Assembly (NCBI GenBank): GCA_031550725.1
Contig: JAVBOH010000008.1
Location: 62,001 to 126,000 of the forward strand
Source of the DNA: UBA946 sp031550725
GTDB taxonomy: Bacteria; Bacillota; Clostridia; Oscillospirales; Ruminococcaceae
Direction of reading: 5' to 3'
Length of the DNA: 64,000 nt
The position numbers and the translations under genes were made by a program. How positions within the stretch are numbered: the stretch's first letter is position 1; every line of letters starts with the position of its first letter. Below, one piece after another: positions 7,863 to 17,807 of the stretch. The notes under the pieces were generated by a model. It ran no database searches. It was given only the letters and a program-made list of their open reading frames with translations, and had not been told where the DNA came from.

Positions 7863-9959
7863 CTATCTTAATTTAAAATTTGCAATCTCTTGACGAAGAA
7901 TTGCAGCCTGACCAGCAAGTTCCTCAGCGGATGCAGCACATTCCTCAGCATTAGCGGAGTTAGTCTGAACAACATCAGAAATCTGACTGATACCTGTACT
8001 AATCTGCTTGATGCTGCTTGCCTGTTCTTCTGTTGATGCAGCAATATCAGAAATAATATTTGAAACATCCTGTGATTTTTCTGAAATAGCCTGCAATGAC
8101 ACTGCAGTTTTCTGAGCAATTTCAGCACCCTCCTTAGCACTTTCAACACTGCCAAGGATTAAAGTAGAAGTCTGTTTAACAGCGTCAGCGGATTTTGATG
8201 CAAGATTTCTGACTTCATCAGCAACAACCGCAAATCCCTTACCAGCAGCACCAGCACGAGCAGCCTCAACAGCAGCATTAAGTGCTAGGATATTTGTCTG
8301 GAAAGCGATATCGTCGATAACCTTAATAACCTTGTTAATTTCCTGTGCTGATGCAGAAATCTTATCCATAGCGAACAGCAAGTTCTGCATATGCTTATTA
8401 CCAGAATCAACTTCATTTGAAGTTTCAACTGAAAGCATAGCCGCTCTGCTTGAGTTGTCCGCTGTTTCAGATATCTGATTAGAAATCAGTTTAATAAACG
8501 AAGTAAGCTCTTCAACAGATGCCGCTTGTTCGGTAGAACCCTGTGACAAGGATTCAGCAGCAGCAGAAACCTGATCACTTCCTGAGTCAACCAAATCAGC
8601 AGAAGTATGCATCTGAGCAAACATCACATTAAGATTGTCAAGAAGTCCCTTTAATGCAACATTCAAAACATCTTCATCTGATTTTGGAACAACATTTACA
8701 GTAAGGTCACCCTGTGAAACAGATTGAAGATCCTTTGCTTGTTCACGGCTGGAAATAATAATCTTATTAAATGCACGTTTAAGCAGTGTAACTTCGTTTT
8801 TAGTTGCACCCTCATACATGTCCTGCACTTCAACTTCATTAACCTTGCCATTGCCAAGCTTATGAGCGACCCTTGTAATTTCAGGAAGCTCTTTAAGCTG
8901 AAGATTAATGATATTAACCAAGGTAACAGAAATCATTATAACAATAAGAACACTTGCGATTACAATAATACCTACAAGAGTATTTGCTTCTTTAACAACT
9001 GTATTCTGCGGAACAGATGCTGCAACAACCCAGTTTCTGTCGAAAGTACCAAGCTGAATACCAACAGCGGAAAAATAAACCTTCTGATTGGAAATATCAG
9101 AATATCCCTTGTCACTAATATATCCATCATTTTTAATAAGGTCTTCAATATCACTGCTGAAAGATTTAAGCCAGGTATTACTGTATGGTGTATCCAGCAA
9201 ACTTTCATTAGGATGAGTAACGAAAGAACCATCATCTGTAATAGTAAACAGATAGCCATCATCCATAATTTTTGTACTGTTAAACAGTTCTGAAATTTCT
9301 TTAAGTCTTATATCAGCACCGAAAACACCCACAATAGTACCGTTTATATCGGTAATCGGCATTGACATGGAATAAATAACCTCTTCCACACCATTTACAT
9401 TAAAGGAATATGGGTTTGATACATAAAACTTACCTGAATCTAATGCTCCATAGTAAAAATCACCTGTTTCACGATCAGCATATCCTGTCAATGCTTGAAG
9501 TGAAGCCTGATGATTGCCGATTGATTGTGCATAAGGAATAAATCTTCCTGTGCTGTCATGATAATCAGCATTGACATACTGTGCATCAAGACCATCATAT
9601 TGATTTGGCTCAAAGCAAGCCCACAATGAATATACCGAATCATTATCAGCAGCTATGGTCTGAAGTGTCTTTGCAAATTCAGCACGGTCAGTATTATTAT
9701 TTTGCATACTGGTAACAGTAGGAAGCAGTGCAATAAGTGCGCCATATGAATCAGCCGACATAGCTTCAAACTTTGTTGCATAATGTTCAACACTTTGCTC
9801 TAAAAGTAATTCAACAGAATTCTTTGCATGCTTGCTAGCAGTAATCCCAACAACAAGTGCCTGAATAATCATAAATAATATCAGAAGTATTAAAACAGGT
9901 GTTAATATTGAATACTTGACCGTTTTTGTATTAAAAGCATCTAATGACTTTTTTGCCAT
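7863..9959 (-). CDS. Methyl-accepting chemotaxis protein with extracellular Cache-type sensor
   Basis: A 698-residue transmembrane receptor. Membrane segments are at about residues 17-39 and 328-353. Between them is a large extracellular dCache-like domain with the typical YYGALDSGKFYVSNPYS and GVFGADIRLKEISELF blocks. A HAMP-like stretch and a long cytoplasmic coiled coil follow. The signalling tip is recognisable (FQTNILALNAAVEAARAGAA and KGFAVVADEVRNLA). No C-terminal CheR-tethering pentapeptide is present. The receptor should pass ligand signals to CheA/CheW; ligand unknown, although dCache domains often bind amino acids or small organic acids. No chemotaxis or flagellar gene is adjacent. 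A strong vegetative promoter lies 60 bp upstream. Confidence 0.93.
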   Translation of the reverse strand: MAKKSLDAFNTKTVKYSILTPVLILLILFMIIQALVVGITASKHAKNSVELLLEQSVEHYATKFEAMSADSYGALIALLPTVTSMQNNNTDRAEFAKTLQTIAADNDSVYSLWACFEPNQYDGLDAQYVNADYHDSTGRFIPYAQSIGNHQASLQALTGYADRETGDFYYGALDSGKFYVSNPYSFNVNGVEEVIYSMSMPITDINGTIVGVFGADIRLKEISELFNSTKIMDDGYLFTITDDGSFVTHPNESLLDTPYSNTWLKSFSSDIEDLIKNDGYISDKGYSDISNQKVYFSAVGIQLGTFDRNWVVAASVPQNTVVKEANTLVGIIVIASVLIVIMISVTLVNIINLQLKELPEITRVAHKLGNGKVNEVEVQDMYEGATKNEVTLLKRAFNKIIISSREQAKDLQSVSQGDLTVNVVPKSDEDVLNVALKGLLDNLNVMFAQMHTSADLVDSGSDQVSAAAESLSQGSTEQAASVEELTSFIKLISNQISETADNSSRAAMLSVETSNEVDSGNKHMQNLLFAMDKISASAQEINKVIKVIDDIAFQTNILALNAAVEAARAGAAGKGFAVVADEVRNLASKSADAVKQTSTLILGSVESAKEGAEIAQKTAVSLQAISEKSQDVSNIISDIAASTEEQASSIKQISTGISQISDVVQTNSANAEECAASAEELAGQAAILRQEIANFKLR

Positions 9960-10018
9960 AAAAACATCCCCCTAGAAATTGATATCAAATAAATATAAAC
10001 GATTAACTTATATACTCT

Positions 10019-10046
10019 ATTATAGTATAAATAAATTTAATGTCAA
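10019..10046 (-). promoter_or_regulatory. Promoter of the chemotaxis receptor gene
   Basis: Minus-strand TTGACA (10046-10041), 16-bp spacer, TATAAT (10024-10019). This is a housekeeping-type promoter rather than a motility sigma factor promoter. Confidence 0.8.
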
Positions 10047-10081
10047 TCGAATTAAGCATATCTTTACCAAACCTTAGCAGA

Positions 10082-10466
10082 AAATGTCGAATAATATACA
10101 TTGATTTACACTTTAATCACACATATACCACTATATACCGTTTAATATCAGCTTTTCAATTAGTCGCAGCAATGCAAAATCGCTTTAGCATATCCATTTT
10201 TCTGGATATATAACAATACCTGGCATTGTTATAAGATTACAAAGTCACAGTATTAAAAGCAAGCCATTAATATAAAAAGCGACATTATACCATTATATGT
10301 AATACGGTTCGAAATGTACACCCACTATTATTCATACGAAACATTGTAATCAATTATAAAAACAACAGACAACAGGCGACCACAATACCCTGCGATAATT
10401 TAACAAAAACCGTTAATATCTCGTATGGGAGAACTGCGTTCGCCTGCTAAAATTTTTATTCATAAA
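10082..10466. other. Intergenic region with small hairpins and a degenerate dispersed repeat
   Basis: About 385 bp without a gene. It holds a dyad ATAACAAT / ATTGTTAT near 10209-10232, and near its right end (about 10424-10447) a degenerate copy of the hairpin repeat found elsewhere (GGAGAACTGCGTTCGCCTGC). Confidence 0.45.
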
Positions 10467-11756
10467 TCAGCTTATCATTAAAGCAAGAATAGTCAAAGCC
10501 TTATCCTCCGAATCTTCGGCAGGTTTAATAACTATATTATGAGTACCTTTTTCATTGCCAAGAACAATTCTCTGTGCAAAACCATAATTACCCCAGCCGC
10601 CGCTAAAATCTGCCTCAAGCTTACCCTTTCGCTCGCCATCAACATAAACCTCATAAGTGCCGCTTTTGCCATCGACAGTGCGGGCAAAGAACACGCCAAA
10701 GTTCTGGCATTCAACATCAAAAGTGATAGTACCGCCAGCGGAAGTCACCCAGTTGTCTGGAAACTGAGAGTAAAGGTTATTAGTTCCAGTTTCAAAGCCA
10801 TCCATGGCTGTTGCAGCAACAGCAGATGAGCCATAAAAATCAGCATTAACGTAATAATCAGAAGTATAAGCCTTAGTATCAAAAGTAATATCATCACTGA
10901 TATTATCAAGGTTATCATAAACACTGTCAAGATAACGTGAAACAATCTGACCGATAATTTCATGTCCCTTATCATTTGGATGTATGTTATCAGGGGAAAT
11001 ATCTTTCCAGTTAATAGTGCCTGCCGCAACCTCAGGGTAAACAGCCTCACGATAGCTTAGCATAGGCAAGTTATAAGCAGAACCTATTTCCATATGAACA
11101 TCCTGCAAGCTAGTGCCGTCCTCTTGAGTAGTGAAAAGCAAAATAACCGCAGGAGCGCTGTTTGCATTTAAAATTTTTCTAACAAGGCTGTCATAGGAAT
11201 ACTTGTTGAAAAGCTTTTCAGTGTCATTAACAGAAAACTCGACAATAACGACATCGGGGTTGCTGTCAAGCAACTGCTTGTCAACACGGTGAACGCCAAG
11301 ATAAGAGTCCGTTCCGCCAATTCCTGCATTAACAAATTTAACCTCAGAATCAGGGAATTTCTCTGCCCACCAAGTATTAAATCTGCCTGCATAGCTAGCT
11401 TGTGCGCTAGAAGATGAGCTGCCCTGTGTAATAGAGCCGCCAATAACACCAACAGTAATACTTTCGCCGTTCATAGCCTTTTTCATAGCAGCTTTAAGTC
11501 TTGCCTGATTACCCTCATTTATTAAACTTCTGTTATACATTTTATCGGTTACTCCCCCATCAAGATCGAAGGTATCGTTCGGGTCAACTGCATTTTCATC
11601 AACTTCTTTAACTTCTGTAATTACAGTAGGAGTATCCGCTTTAGTTTCAGTATCAGTGTCAGTATTAGTGTTTTTTTCAGTGCAGCCAGATAAAAGTGAT
11701 ATGCACATAACAAGTGAAAGCACAGCTGAAATTTTTTTCTTCAAAGATTTATTCAA
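10467..11756 (-). CDS. SGNH-hydrolase lipoprotein, probable carbohydrate esterase
   Basis: A 429-residue protein. It has a lipoprotein signal ending LLSGC (lipidated Cys25), a Thr/Asp-rich linker, an SGNH catalytic domain (about 75-275) and a C-terminal beta-sandwich of 140 residues. The catalytic blocks are intact: GGSITQG (Ser108), AGIGGTDS, FSVNDTE (Asn177) and SPDNIHPND (Asp256, His259). It should act outside the membrane, removing acetyl or similar groups from polysaccharides, as related acetylxylan esterases do; the substrate is not certain. The start is TTG at 11754-11756, chosen because AAGGATGG lies 7 bases before it and it gives a proper signal peptide. It follows the GH9 gene on the same strand, with a terminator between. 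Confidence 0.85.
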   Translation of the reverse strand: MNKSLKKKISAVLSLVMCISLLSGCTEKNTNTDTDTETKADTPTVITEVKEVDENAVDPNDTFDLDGGVTDKMYNRSLINEGNQARLKAAMKKAMNGESITVGVIGGSITQGSSSSSAQASYAGRFNTWWAEKFPDSEVKFVNAGIGGTDSYLGVHRVDKQLLDSNPDVVIVEFSVNDTEKLFNKYSYDSLVRKILNANSAPAVILLFTTQEDGTSLQDVHMEIGSAYNLPMLSYREAVYPEVAAGTINWKDISPDNIHPNDKGHEIIGQIVSRYLDSVYDNLDNISDDITFDTKAYTSDYYVNADFYGSSAVAATAMDGFETGTNNLYSQFPDNWVTSAGGTITFDVECQNFGVFFARTVDGKSGTYEVYVDGERKGKLEADFSGGWGNYGFAQRIVLGNEKGTHNIVIKPAEDSEDKALTILALMIS

Positions 11757-11776
11757 AATAAAACCATCCTTATCAT

Positions 11777-11821
11777 ATAAAAAATATTGATATGCGTAAA
11801 TTTAAAACGCATATCAATATT
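11777..11821 (-). terminator. Terminator between the GH9 and SGNH genes
   Basis: Perfect 15-bp stem (11783-11797 with 11807-11821), loop of 9, followed on the minus strand by a T-rich tail. It separates two genes that are related in role, so the SGNH gene may depend on readthrough or on its own promoter. Confidence 0.8.
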
Positions 11822-11836
11822 ATACAATATAATTGA

Positions 11837-13453
11837 TTAATTTTCAAGTGTATCAATAAAAGCAGTAACAAAAATTGCCGCTGTATTGCAGTATAACATA
11901 ACCTCGTTTGAAGAAAAACACAATGCACTGTCAAAATAGCATTTAGCTGGAGGGGTGTCATTTGGAATATTCCATAGAGCAAATTCATCGGATTTAATTT
12001 TATTAGGTCCATTGACAACAAGCCCCGGAACAGGAGCATCAATGTCATCAAACCCCGAAAGCCTATGGTGAGGATTTTTGACACAAACAGTACCGATACC
12101 AGTTATAAACCCAGTACCCACAGGATTTTTGCCGAGGATATAGTTAAGCTGTTCAAGTGCAGCCTGAAGGTATTCTTCGCACTCAAGCATATTATAAGCA
12201 AACGCCAGAGTAATACCGCTTGTCAGAATATTAAGGTTACTGTCAAGAACATAATCATCAGGTTGAATAGCAGATGCATATCCGCTTTTTTGCGATATAG
12301 AGTAAAGATTATCAGCGGAAATACGCAGATTAGTTTTCATTTTATGCAGAATGTCGGGATAAGTTTTCCTCTGTGTAATACTGTAAGCAGCAACACCAAA
12401 CCCGCCGACATCACAAATATCAAAACCTGCACGTCCGATTTTGGGATAATACTCCCTCACCTTTTCATGAAAAACATAGTCACCATTCAATGAATAAAGC
12501 TCACAAACAGCCCAGAACAAATCATCATAATAGTTGTCATCCGGAATGTCACCTGTTGTCTGATAAGAAACATCTGAAGGATTTTCAAAAGGCTTGTAAT
12601 GGGGGTTATTCATTATCCATATCCATGCGTTAATTGCAGCAACTTCAAGCGTTTCTGCAAATTCCGCATCAAAGGAACGATATATCATAGCTGCCTGTGC
12701 AGTAATGGCAGCAAAATTAGCGGTAGCCTGATGTGATTTAGGGAACACATAAACAGTTTCCTTGTCATTCTGCGGCAGAACAAATCCGCTTGCATCAAGT
12801 GTACAAGCCTTGTGATAAACACCGCCGTCACGTCCCTGCATTTTCAGAAGCCATTCAAGCTCATACCTGCATTCACAGAGAATATCAGGCATATCATCAG
12901 AGGACTCGGGGATATTAATATTATCACGGAATGCCCTTGGATAAAGCCTGTATGCATAAAGCAGATGACCAAGCATTACAGCGGAAAGCGTAACATATTT
13001 TGCATAGTTTCCGGAGATGTGCCAGCCGCCTGAAACATCCATTTTTCTGTCATGGTTTTCATATAGCACAGCTTCCTCGGTATGACATTCGTCATGTGCA
13101 TACTCACCAGCAAATTGGGTCTTAGTTTCACCGCATCTGTTATAATATAAACCCTTTAGCAAGGCATTTTTGACAGCACGGAACGGTGCATTATTTATAG
13201 AAAAAACATGAGAACGCATACGTCCAATTTTTATATAAAAATTACCGTGCATATTAAAAGTAGAGAAATCGAGAATAGAAACATCATCACCTGACGCTTC
13301 ATCATAAACAGCTTCAGGTATAGTACCAGAATAAACAGGCTTGTTAGTCTTAGCCTCTATAATCTGATAGTAACTTCCTGAGCCTGTGAAAGCGGCAGTC
13401 TTATGCATATGTGAAATATATCCGACTTGATTCAGGAATATTTTTTGTTTCAT
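11837..13453 (-). CDS. Glycoside hydrolase family 9-like protein with altered catalytic site
   Basis: A 538-residue protein with an N-terminal immunoglobulin-like domain (IFLNQVGYISHMHKTAAF, about 1-90) and an (alpha/alpha)6-barrel typical of GH9 endoglucanases. The closing blocks NPHHRLSG and SSNEVMLYCNTAA (general acid Glu517) are present. The usual base motif DAGDY, in DVSGGWYDAGDYGKY of active enzymes, reads here DVSGGWHISGNYAKY: both aspartates are replaced, by Ile146 and Asn149. There is no signal peptide, so it is probably cytoplasmic. Start ATG 13451-13453 follows AAAGGGG; an upstream in-frame start at 13498 lacks a ribosome binding site. It may hydrolyse imported oligosaccharides by a modified mechanism, or be a non-catalytic binder. 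Confidence 0.82.
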   Translation of the reverse strand: MKQKIFLNQVGYISHMHKTAAFTGSGSYYQIIEAKTNKPVYSGTIPEAVYDEASGDDVSILDFSTFNMHGNFYIKIGRMRSHVFSINNAPFRAVKNALLKGLYYNRCGETKTQFAGEYAHDECHTEEAVLYENHDRKMDVSGGWHISGNYAKYVTLSAVMLGHLLYAYRLYPRAFRDNINIPESSDDMPDILCECRYELEWLLKMQGRDGGVYHKACTLDASGFVLPQNDKETVYVFPKSHQATANFAAITAQAAMIYRSFDAEFAETLEVAAINAWIWIMNNPHYKPFENPSDVSYQTTGDIPDDNYYDDLFWAVCELYSLNGDYVFHEKVREYYPKIGRAGFDICDVGGFGVAAYSITQRKTYPDILHKMKTNLRISADNLYSISQKSGYASAIQPDDYVLDSNLNILTSGITLAFAYNMLECEEYLQAALEQLNYILGKNPVGTGFITGIGTVCVKNPHHRLSGFDDIDAPVPGLVVNGPNKIKSDEFALWNIPNDTPPAKCYFDSALCFSSNEVMLYCNTAAIFVTAFIDTLEN

Positions 13454-13643
13454 AAAAACAGCCCCTTTCGTGAAATGTAAACGTATTCCGATAAGCATTT
13501 ATTCAATGATACTACTTATAATTATACTACTGTTACCACGCTAATATAATGACTATTTTATAAATATTAATAAATATTCTATGCCAATTTAGCACAAATT
13601 GGATATATCGACAAATTTGAGCAGCACAAGTGCATAAATCATT

Positions 13644-15401
13644 TTATTCCAAAACCATAACAACAGTTTCACGCCTGCCCTTTTCACCCTTATAAAAAAA
13701 CAAAACATCGGTAACCTTAGAGGTTTCATATCCGTGATTTATAGTCGGGTCAAACGGAAATTTTTCAATATGTATAACCTTTGAAAGCTGTCTTGACTGC
13801 AAGCTGTTTATTTCAGGCAACAATGTAGAAAGCGTGTTATCTGCATACAATTTTTTGAGCATTTGCTCGGAATAAGAAATATCATAGCTATCGAATAACC
13901 ATGACGGTACGACATTTAATTTTTCATGCAAAAGCATATCATATCTTGCAAGATGATGTAAAGTCATGTCATTTTCTTTTGATAAATCCTTAACAAAATC
14001 AATAAGGGTTTTATATGGCAAAAGCTTTCCGACAGCACCGTCATTTATATTAGAATTGCAATTTATATATCGTGACAACCCCACAAAAAAATCAAACGGT
14101 GTTGGATATTCACATATTAAAACTCTCATCAAAAACTCAAGTGTATTATAAAACCGACCGCTGTTGTAATATAGCTCGACACATTCCTCAACATCCTTAA
14201 TCAAAAGGATGTCGCTATACGAAAGACAGTCGGTACAAAGTATTTCATACGGTGGATATTCTTTATAAACTGCATCAAAATTATCAGCATCATTTCGAAT
14301 GCCACTGCCATTAAGCATTTTTAAAAAACCTAACTGTAACTGCTGTGGCTTTAGCGAGAATACATCATTAAATGAATTTTTAAAGCTTAATAAATCCTCA
14401 TTTGGAAGTCCTGCGATAAGGTCAAGGTGAATATGAATATTGTCATATTGCATAAGCTTTTGAACAGCAGTTTTAACACGTACAAAATCCGAATTTCTAT
14501 TGACAGCATCAAGCGTTGCGGTGTTTGTGGACTGCACGCCGATTTCAAGCTGAAACAATCCTTTTCGAGCAGAATTAAGAAGTGTAATAATATCATCATC
14601 CAGCACAAAAGCCTCAATTTCAAAGTGGAAATTAGTGATACCATTGTCATTTTTGATTAGGTGATTTATTATATCAACAGCGAATTTTTTATTGCAGTTA
14701 AAGGTGCGGTCAACGAATTTTACCTGCAAAACATTATTTTCAAGGAAATATGATAATTCCCTTTTAACCTTTTCGATTGGTGCAAAACGAACGCCACCTT
14801 TTTCAGCAGATGACAAGCAATAGCTGCATTTAAACGGACATCCCCTTGATGCCTCATAATAAATGATACGATTTTTTAAGGTGTCAAGTTCATTTTCGTA
14901 CACAAACGGCAATGTACTCATGTCAAGCGGTTTATCCTGTTCGGTTTGCCGAACAGTGTTATTTTCACGATAAAAAAGACCTTTGATTTTATCATTCGTA
15001 CCATTATGTATAGTTCTCAAAAGCTCCGCAAATGTTTTTTCGCCCTCACCGCAAATGATATAATCAATGAAACCATACTCACTCATAAGGTCACTAGCGT
15101 TAAACGAAACCTCAGGACCGCCCAGAATTATTTTGACATTAGGCATGACTTTTTTCAATGTGTTGCAAAGCCTTAGCACCATGTCAATATTCCATATATA
15201 ACAGGAAAACGCAATAACATCGGGATGCCTAAGATAAATTTCACGCTCTATTAATTCTATCCTGTTATTTATTGTACTTTCCAAGATTTCGATGTCAATA
15301 TCAGGATTTGGGTAATATGTATCGTGATAAGATTTAAGATATCTCACAGCAAGGTTTGTGTGTATATATTTTGCGTTTAAGGCAGTTAGGATAACTTTCA
15401 T
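13644..15401 (-). CDS. B12-binding-domain radical SAM protein (DUF4080 type)
   Basis: A 585-residue protein. Residues 1-140 form a cobalamin-binding-like Rossmann domain (LGGPEVSFNA), followed by a radical SAM barrel with the iron-sulfur motif CPFKCSYC near residue 192. A helical C-terminal domain follows, as in the DUF4080 group. The opening MKVILTALNAKYIHTNLAVR is characteristic of that group. The DxHxxG base motif of true B12 ligands is not evident, so cobalamin binding is uncertain. The reaction is unknown. Start ATG 15399-15401 is inferred from family conservation. It sits on its own, with a dispersed inverted repeat just upstream. Confidence 0.85.
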   Translation of the reverse strand: MKVILTALNAKYIHTNLAVRYLKSYHDTYYPNPDIDIEILESTINNRIELIEREIYLRHPDVIAFSCYIWNIDMVLRLCNTLKKVMPNVKIILGGPEVSFNASDLMSEYGFIDYIICGEGEKTFAELLRTIHNGTNDKIKGLFYRENNTVRQTEQDKPLDMSTLPFVYENELDTLKNRIIYYEASRGCPFKCSYCLSSAEKGGVRFAPIEKVKRELSYFLENNVLQVKFVDRTFNCNKKFAVDIINHLIKNDNGITNFHFEIEAFVLDDDIITLLNSARKGLFQLEIGVQSTNTATLDAVNRNSDFVRVKTAVQKLMQYDNIHIHLDLIAGLPNEDLLSFKNSFNDVFSLKPQQLQLGFLKMLNGSGIRNDADNFDAVYKEYPPYEILCTDCLSYSDILLIKDVEECVELYYNSGRFYNTLEFLMRVLICEYPTPFDFFVGLSRYINCNSNINDGAVGKLLPYKTLIDFVKDLSKENDMTLHHLARYDMLLHEKLNVVPSWLFDSYDISYSEQMLKKLYADNTLSTLLPEINSLQSRQLSKVIHIEKFPFDPTINHGYETSKVTDVLFFYKGEKGRRETVVMVLE

Positions 15402-15460
15402 TTATTTTGCACATCCTTTAATTTGAGTAAGTTTTTACACGAAGAAAAACAATTATAAAA

Positions 15461-15545
15461 GAGCGGGCGATTAATAATCGCCCCTACAAATTAACTCACG
15501 AAAATGTGTTGAATTAAATGTAGGGGCGACTAGTAGTCGCCCGTT
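15461..15545. repeat. Dispersed hairpin repeat, two inverted copies
   Basis: Two short palindromes, GGGCGATTAATAATCGCCC and GGGCGACTAGTAGTCGCCC, face each other. Each carries CCCTACA / TGTAGGG on its inner side, so the whole 85 bp can also fold as one long cruciform. It lies between two leftward genes. Other members of the family are listed separately. Confidence 0.8.
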
Positions 15546-15585
15546 ATTTATGACCCGTGAACAGCCATATTATCTACGATGATAT

Positions 15586-16368
15586 TTACACCGTTACAAA
15601 CCCACCTGTTGTCTGCACAGGCGCAACGCTCAATATGTAATCACGGTTTCGCTTAAACTCCGATAAGCCTTGAAAAACCGCATATTCTGCTTTTTCAGGT
15701 GTATTATTCTCCTGCGACAAATGTCCTAAAATAAGTCTTGTTGTACCATTCTTAACAAGCTTAGCCGCAAACTTAGCACAGTCAACATTAGACAAATGTC
15801 CATTCTTTGAAAAAATACGAGTTTTTAAATAATATGGATATGCACCGTTTCTAAGCATTTCAACGTCATAATTTGATTCAAGCAAAACAGCATCCGTGCC
15901 AAGCAGATAGGATTCAACAGTTTCAGTGATATGCCCAAGATCAGTGCAAACAGCACAAGTCTTGCCATCATCAAATGTAATCTTATAACCAAAGGATTCT
16001 TTAGTATCATGCGGTGTTGCAAAGCATTCTACATTCATACCGCCGACTTTAATGTCACACTTCATCTCCTCAGTATAAGACCGCTCATTGATAAGCCCGT
16101 CATTATAAAGGCATTCAAGTGTATAGCTGCCAGAATAAACAGGCACACCTGTTTTTTTAGTAAGCATACGAAGCCCTGATGTATGATCAGAATGCTCATG
16201 TGTAATAAATACAGCCTTAATTGCGTCGACAGATAAGCCATTAACCTCAAGAGCCTCATTAAGACGCTTATAGGAAATACCACAGTCAATCAGAATACCT
16301 AATTCACTAGTGCCTATATAAGTGCAGTTTCCCTTACTTGATGAAAACAAAGGGTATATTCTAGCCAT
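15586..16368 (-). CDS. walJ: Metallo-beta-lactamase fold hydrolase, WalJ/YycJ type
   Basis: A 260-residue single-domain metallo-beta-lactamase fold protein. The metal site THEHSDH (about residues 56-62) and the downstream His and Asp positions (CVCTDLGHIT, LILGHLSQENN) are intact. The opening ARIYPLFSSSKGNCTYIG is that of the YycJ/WalJ group, putative nucleases linked to mismatch repair in Bacillus. In Bacilli the gene ends the walRK operon; here it is upstream-coupled to a phenylacetate-CoA ligase gene (21 bp gap), with no walRK. The symbol is given by family resemblance. Confidence 0.82.
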   Translation of the reverse strand: MARIYPLFSSSKGNCTYIGTSELGILIDCGISYKRLNEALEVNGLSVDAIKAVFITHEHSDHTSGLRMLTKKTGVPVYSGSYTLECLYNDGLINERSYTEEMKCDIKVGGMNVECFATPHDTKESFGYKITFDDGKTCAVCTDLGHITETVESYLLGTDAVLLESNYDVEMLRNGAYPYYLKTRIFSKNGHLSNVDCAKFAAKLVKNGTTRLILGHLSQENNTPEKAEYAVFQGLSEFKRNRDYILSVAPVQTTGGFVTV

Positions 16369-16389
16369 ATAAATACTCCCTGTATAATA

Positions 16390-17685
16390 TTAACCATTAC
16401 GTAAATCAACAATTCTTTTAGCCTTGCCCTGAAATCTTTCAAGGGATTTATGTTCAGCAAGAGTAACCTTAGTGGAAATACCAAGAACAACCTTAAGCTT
16501 TGATTTAATACTTTCTTTCAAGTCCTCAAGCTTTGAAAATTCTTCAAGAAGTGAGCTGTCAGCAAGCTCAACCTTAACCTCAAGATAATCGGTATAATCC
16601 TTACGAGTAATAATAAGCTGATAATGCGGAGCAATATGGTCACAGGTCATAAGAACAGACTCAATCTGTGATGGGAACACATTAACGCCACGAATTTTAA
16701 GCATATCGTCACTTCTGCCCTTAATTTTATCCATACGAGCATGAGTACGTCCGCATTCGCACTTTTCATAATGAAGCTGTGAGATATCCTTAGTGCGATA
16801 TCTAAGCATTGGAATACCCTCTTTAGTAAGAGTAGTGATAACAAGCTCACCAGCCTCACCCTTAGGCATAACCTCAAGTGTATCAGAATTAATAGTTTCA
16901 GCATAGAAATGGTCTTCATTAAGATGCATACCGCAGCGAAGATGACATTCACCAGAAACACCAGGACCCATAAGCTCAGACATACCATAGTTGTCAGTAG
17001 CAAAAAGGTTAAGTGTCTTTTCAATTTGTGTACGCATTTCCTCAGTGCAGCCTTCTGAACCAAAAAGACCAAGGCGAAGATTAAGGTTTTCTAAAACGCC
17101 CATTTCTCTTGCCATTTCACCTATATACTGCGCATAGGATGGAGTTGCAACAAGACCCGTTGCTTTAAAATCCTGCATAAGCATGATATTTTTTTCTGTA
17201 TTACCGCTTGAAGTCGGAACAACGGTTGCACCAATTTTTTCAAGACCATAATGTAATCCAAGTGCACCAGTAAATAAACCATATCCAAAAGCGATATGTA
17301 TAATATCTTCGTCAGTAGCACCGCCTGCAATACAAATACGAGCCATACAATCTGACCAGTTTTCTATATCATTTTTAGTGTAGCCAACAACAGTAGGCTT
17401 GCCTGTTGTGCCTGATGATGCGTGGAGTCTGATAATATTCTTCATTGGAGCACCGAAAAGTCCAAACGGATAGTTATCTCTGATATCCTCTTTTGTAGTA
17501 TAAGGTATATATTTAATATCATCAATAGTTTTAAGCTTATCGGCTGTAACGCCAGCATCTGCTAATCTTTTGCTGTAAAAAGGTACATTATTGGAGCAAT
17601 AGTCCACAAGCCACTTAAGTCTTGTAAGCTGCATAGCCTCAATTTCATTTCTTGGCATAGTTTCTATATCTTTTTGAAAAAACAT
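16390..17685 (-). CDS. paaK: Phenylacetate-CoA ligase family protein
   Basis: A 431-residue adenylate-forming enzyme that would activate an aryl acetate with ATP and CoA. The AMP-binding P-loop HASSGTTGKPTVVGYT lies near residue 90, YGMSE near 230 and the hinge region RYRTKDIS near 300, then a small C-terminal AMP-binding domain (KIRGVNVFPSQIE). Such genes are frequent in Clostridia without a phenylacetate catabolic pathway, often beside indolepyruvate oxidoreductase, where they handle aryl acids made from aromatic amino acids. No iorAB is present here. It is the first gene of a probable two-gene unit with the walJ-like gene. Confidence 0.9.
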   Translation of the reverse strand: MFFQKDIETMPRNEIEAMQLTRLKWLVDYCSNNVPFYSKRLADAGVTADKLKTIDDIKYIPYTTKEDIRDNYPFGLFGAPMKNIIRLHASSGTTGKPTVVGYTKNDIENWSDCMARICIAGGATDEDIIHIAFGYGLFTGALGLHYGLEKIGATVVPTSSGNTEKNIMLMQDFKATGLVATPSYAQYIGEMAREMGVLENLNLRLGLFGSEGCTEEMRTQIEKTLNLFATDNYGMSELMGPGVSGECHLRCGMHLNEDHFYAETINSDTLEVMPKGEAGELVITTLTKEGIPMLRYRTKDISQLHYEKCECGRTHARMDKIKGRSDDMLKIRGVNVFPSQIESVLMTCDHIAPHYQLIITRKDYTDYLEVKVELADSSLLEEFSKLEDLKESIKSKLKVVLGISTKVTLAEHKSLERFQGKAKRIVDLRNG

Positions 17686-17807
17686 TTAATCATTCCTGCT
17701 TTCATAAAAATCCAAATTTAACAAAACTTAATAATAGTATACAACATTTTGCGAAATATTTCAATAGCTGTATTGTAAAATTTGAAAAAGGTGTTGCACT
17801 AATTTAC

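Noticed and set aside
9961..10020. A motility sigma factor promoter before the chemotaxis receptor
   Set aside because: TAAGTT and TTTGATAT are present but spaced two bases wrong; a perfect housekeeping promoter explains the gene.
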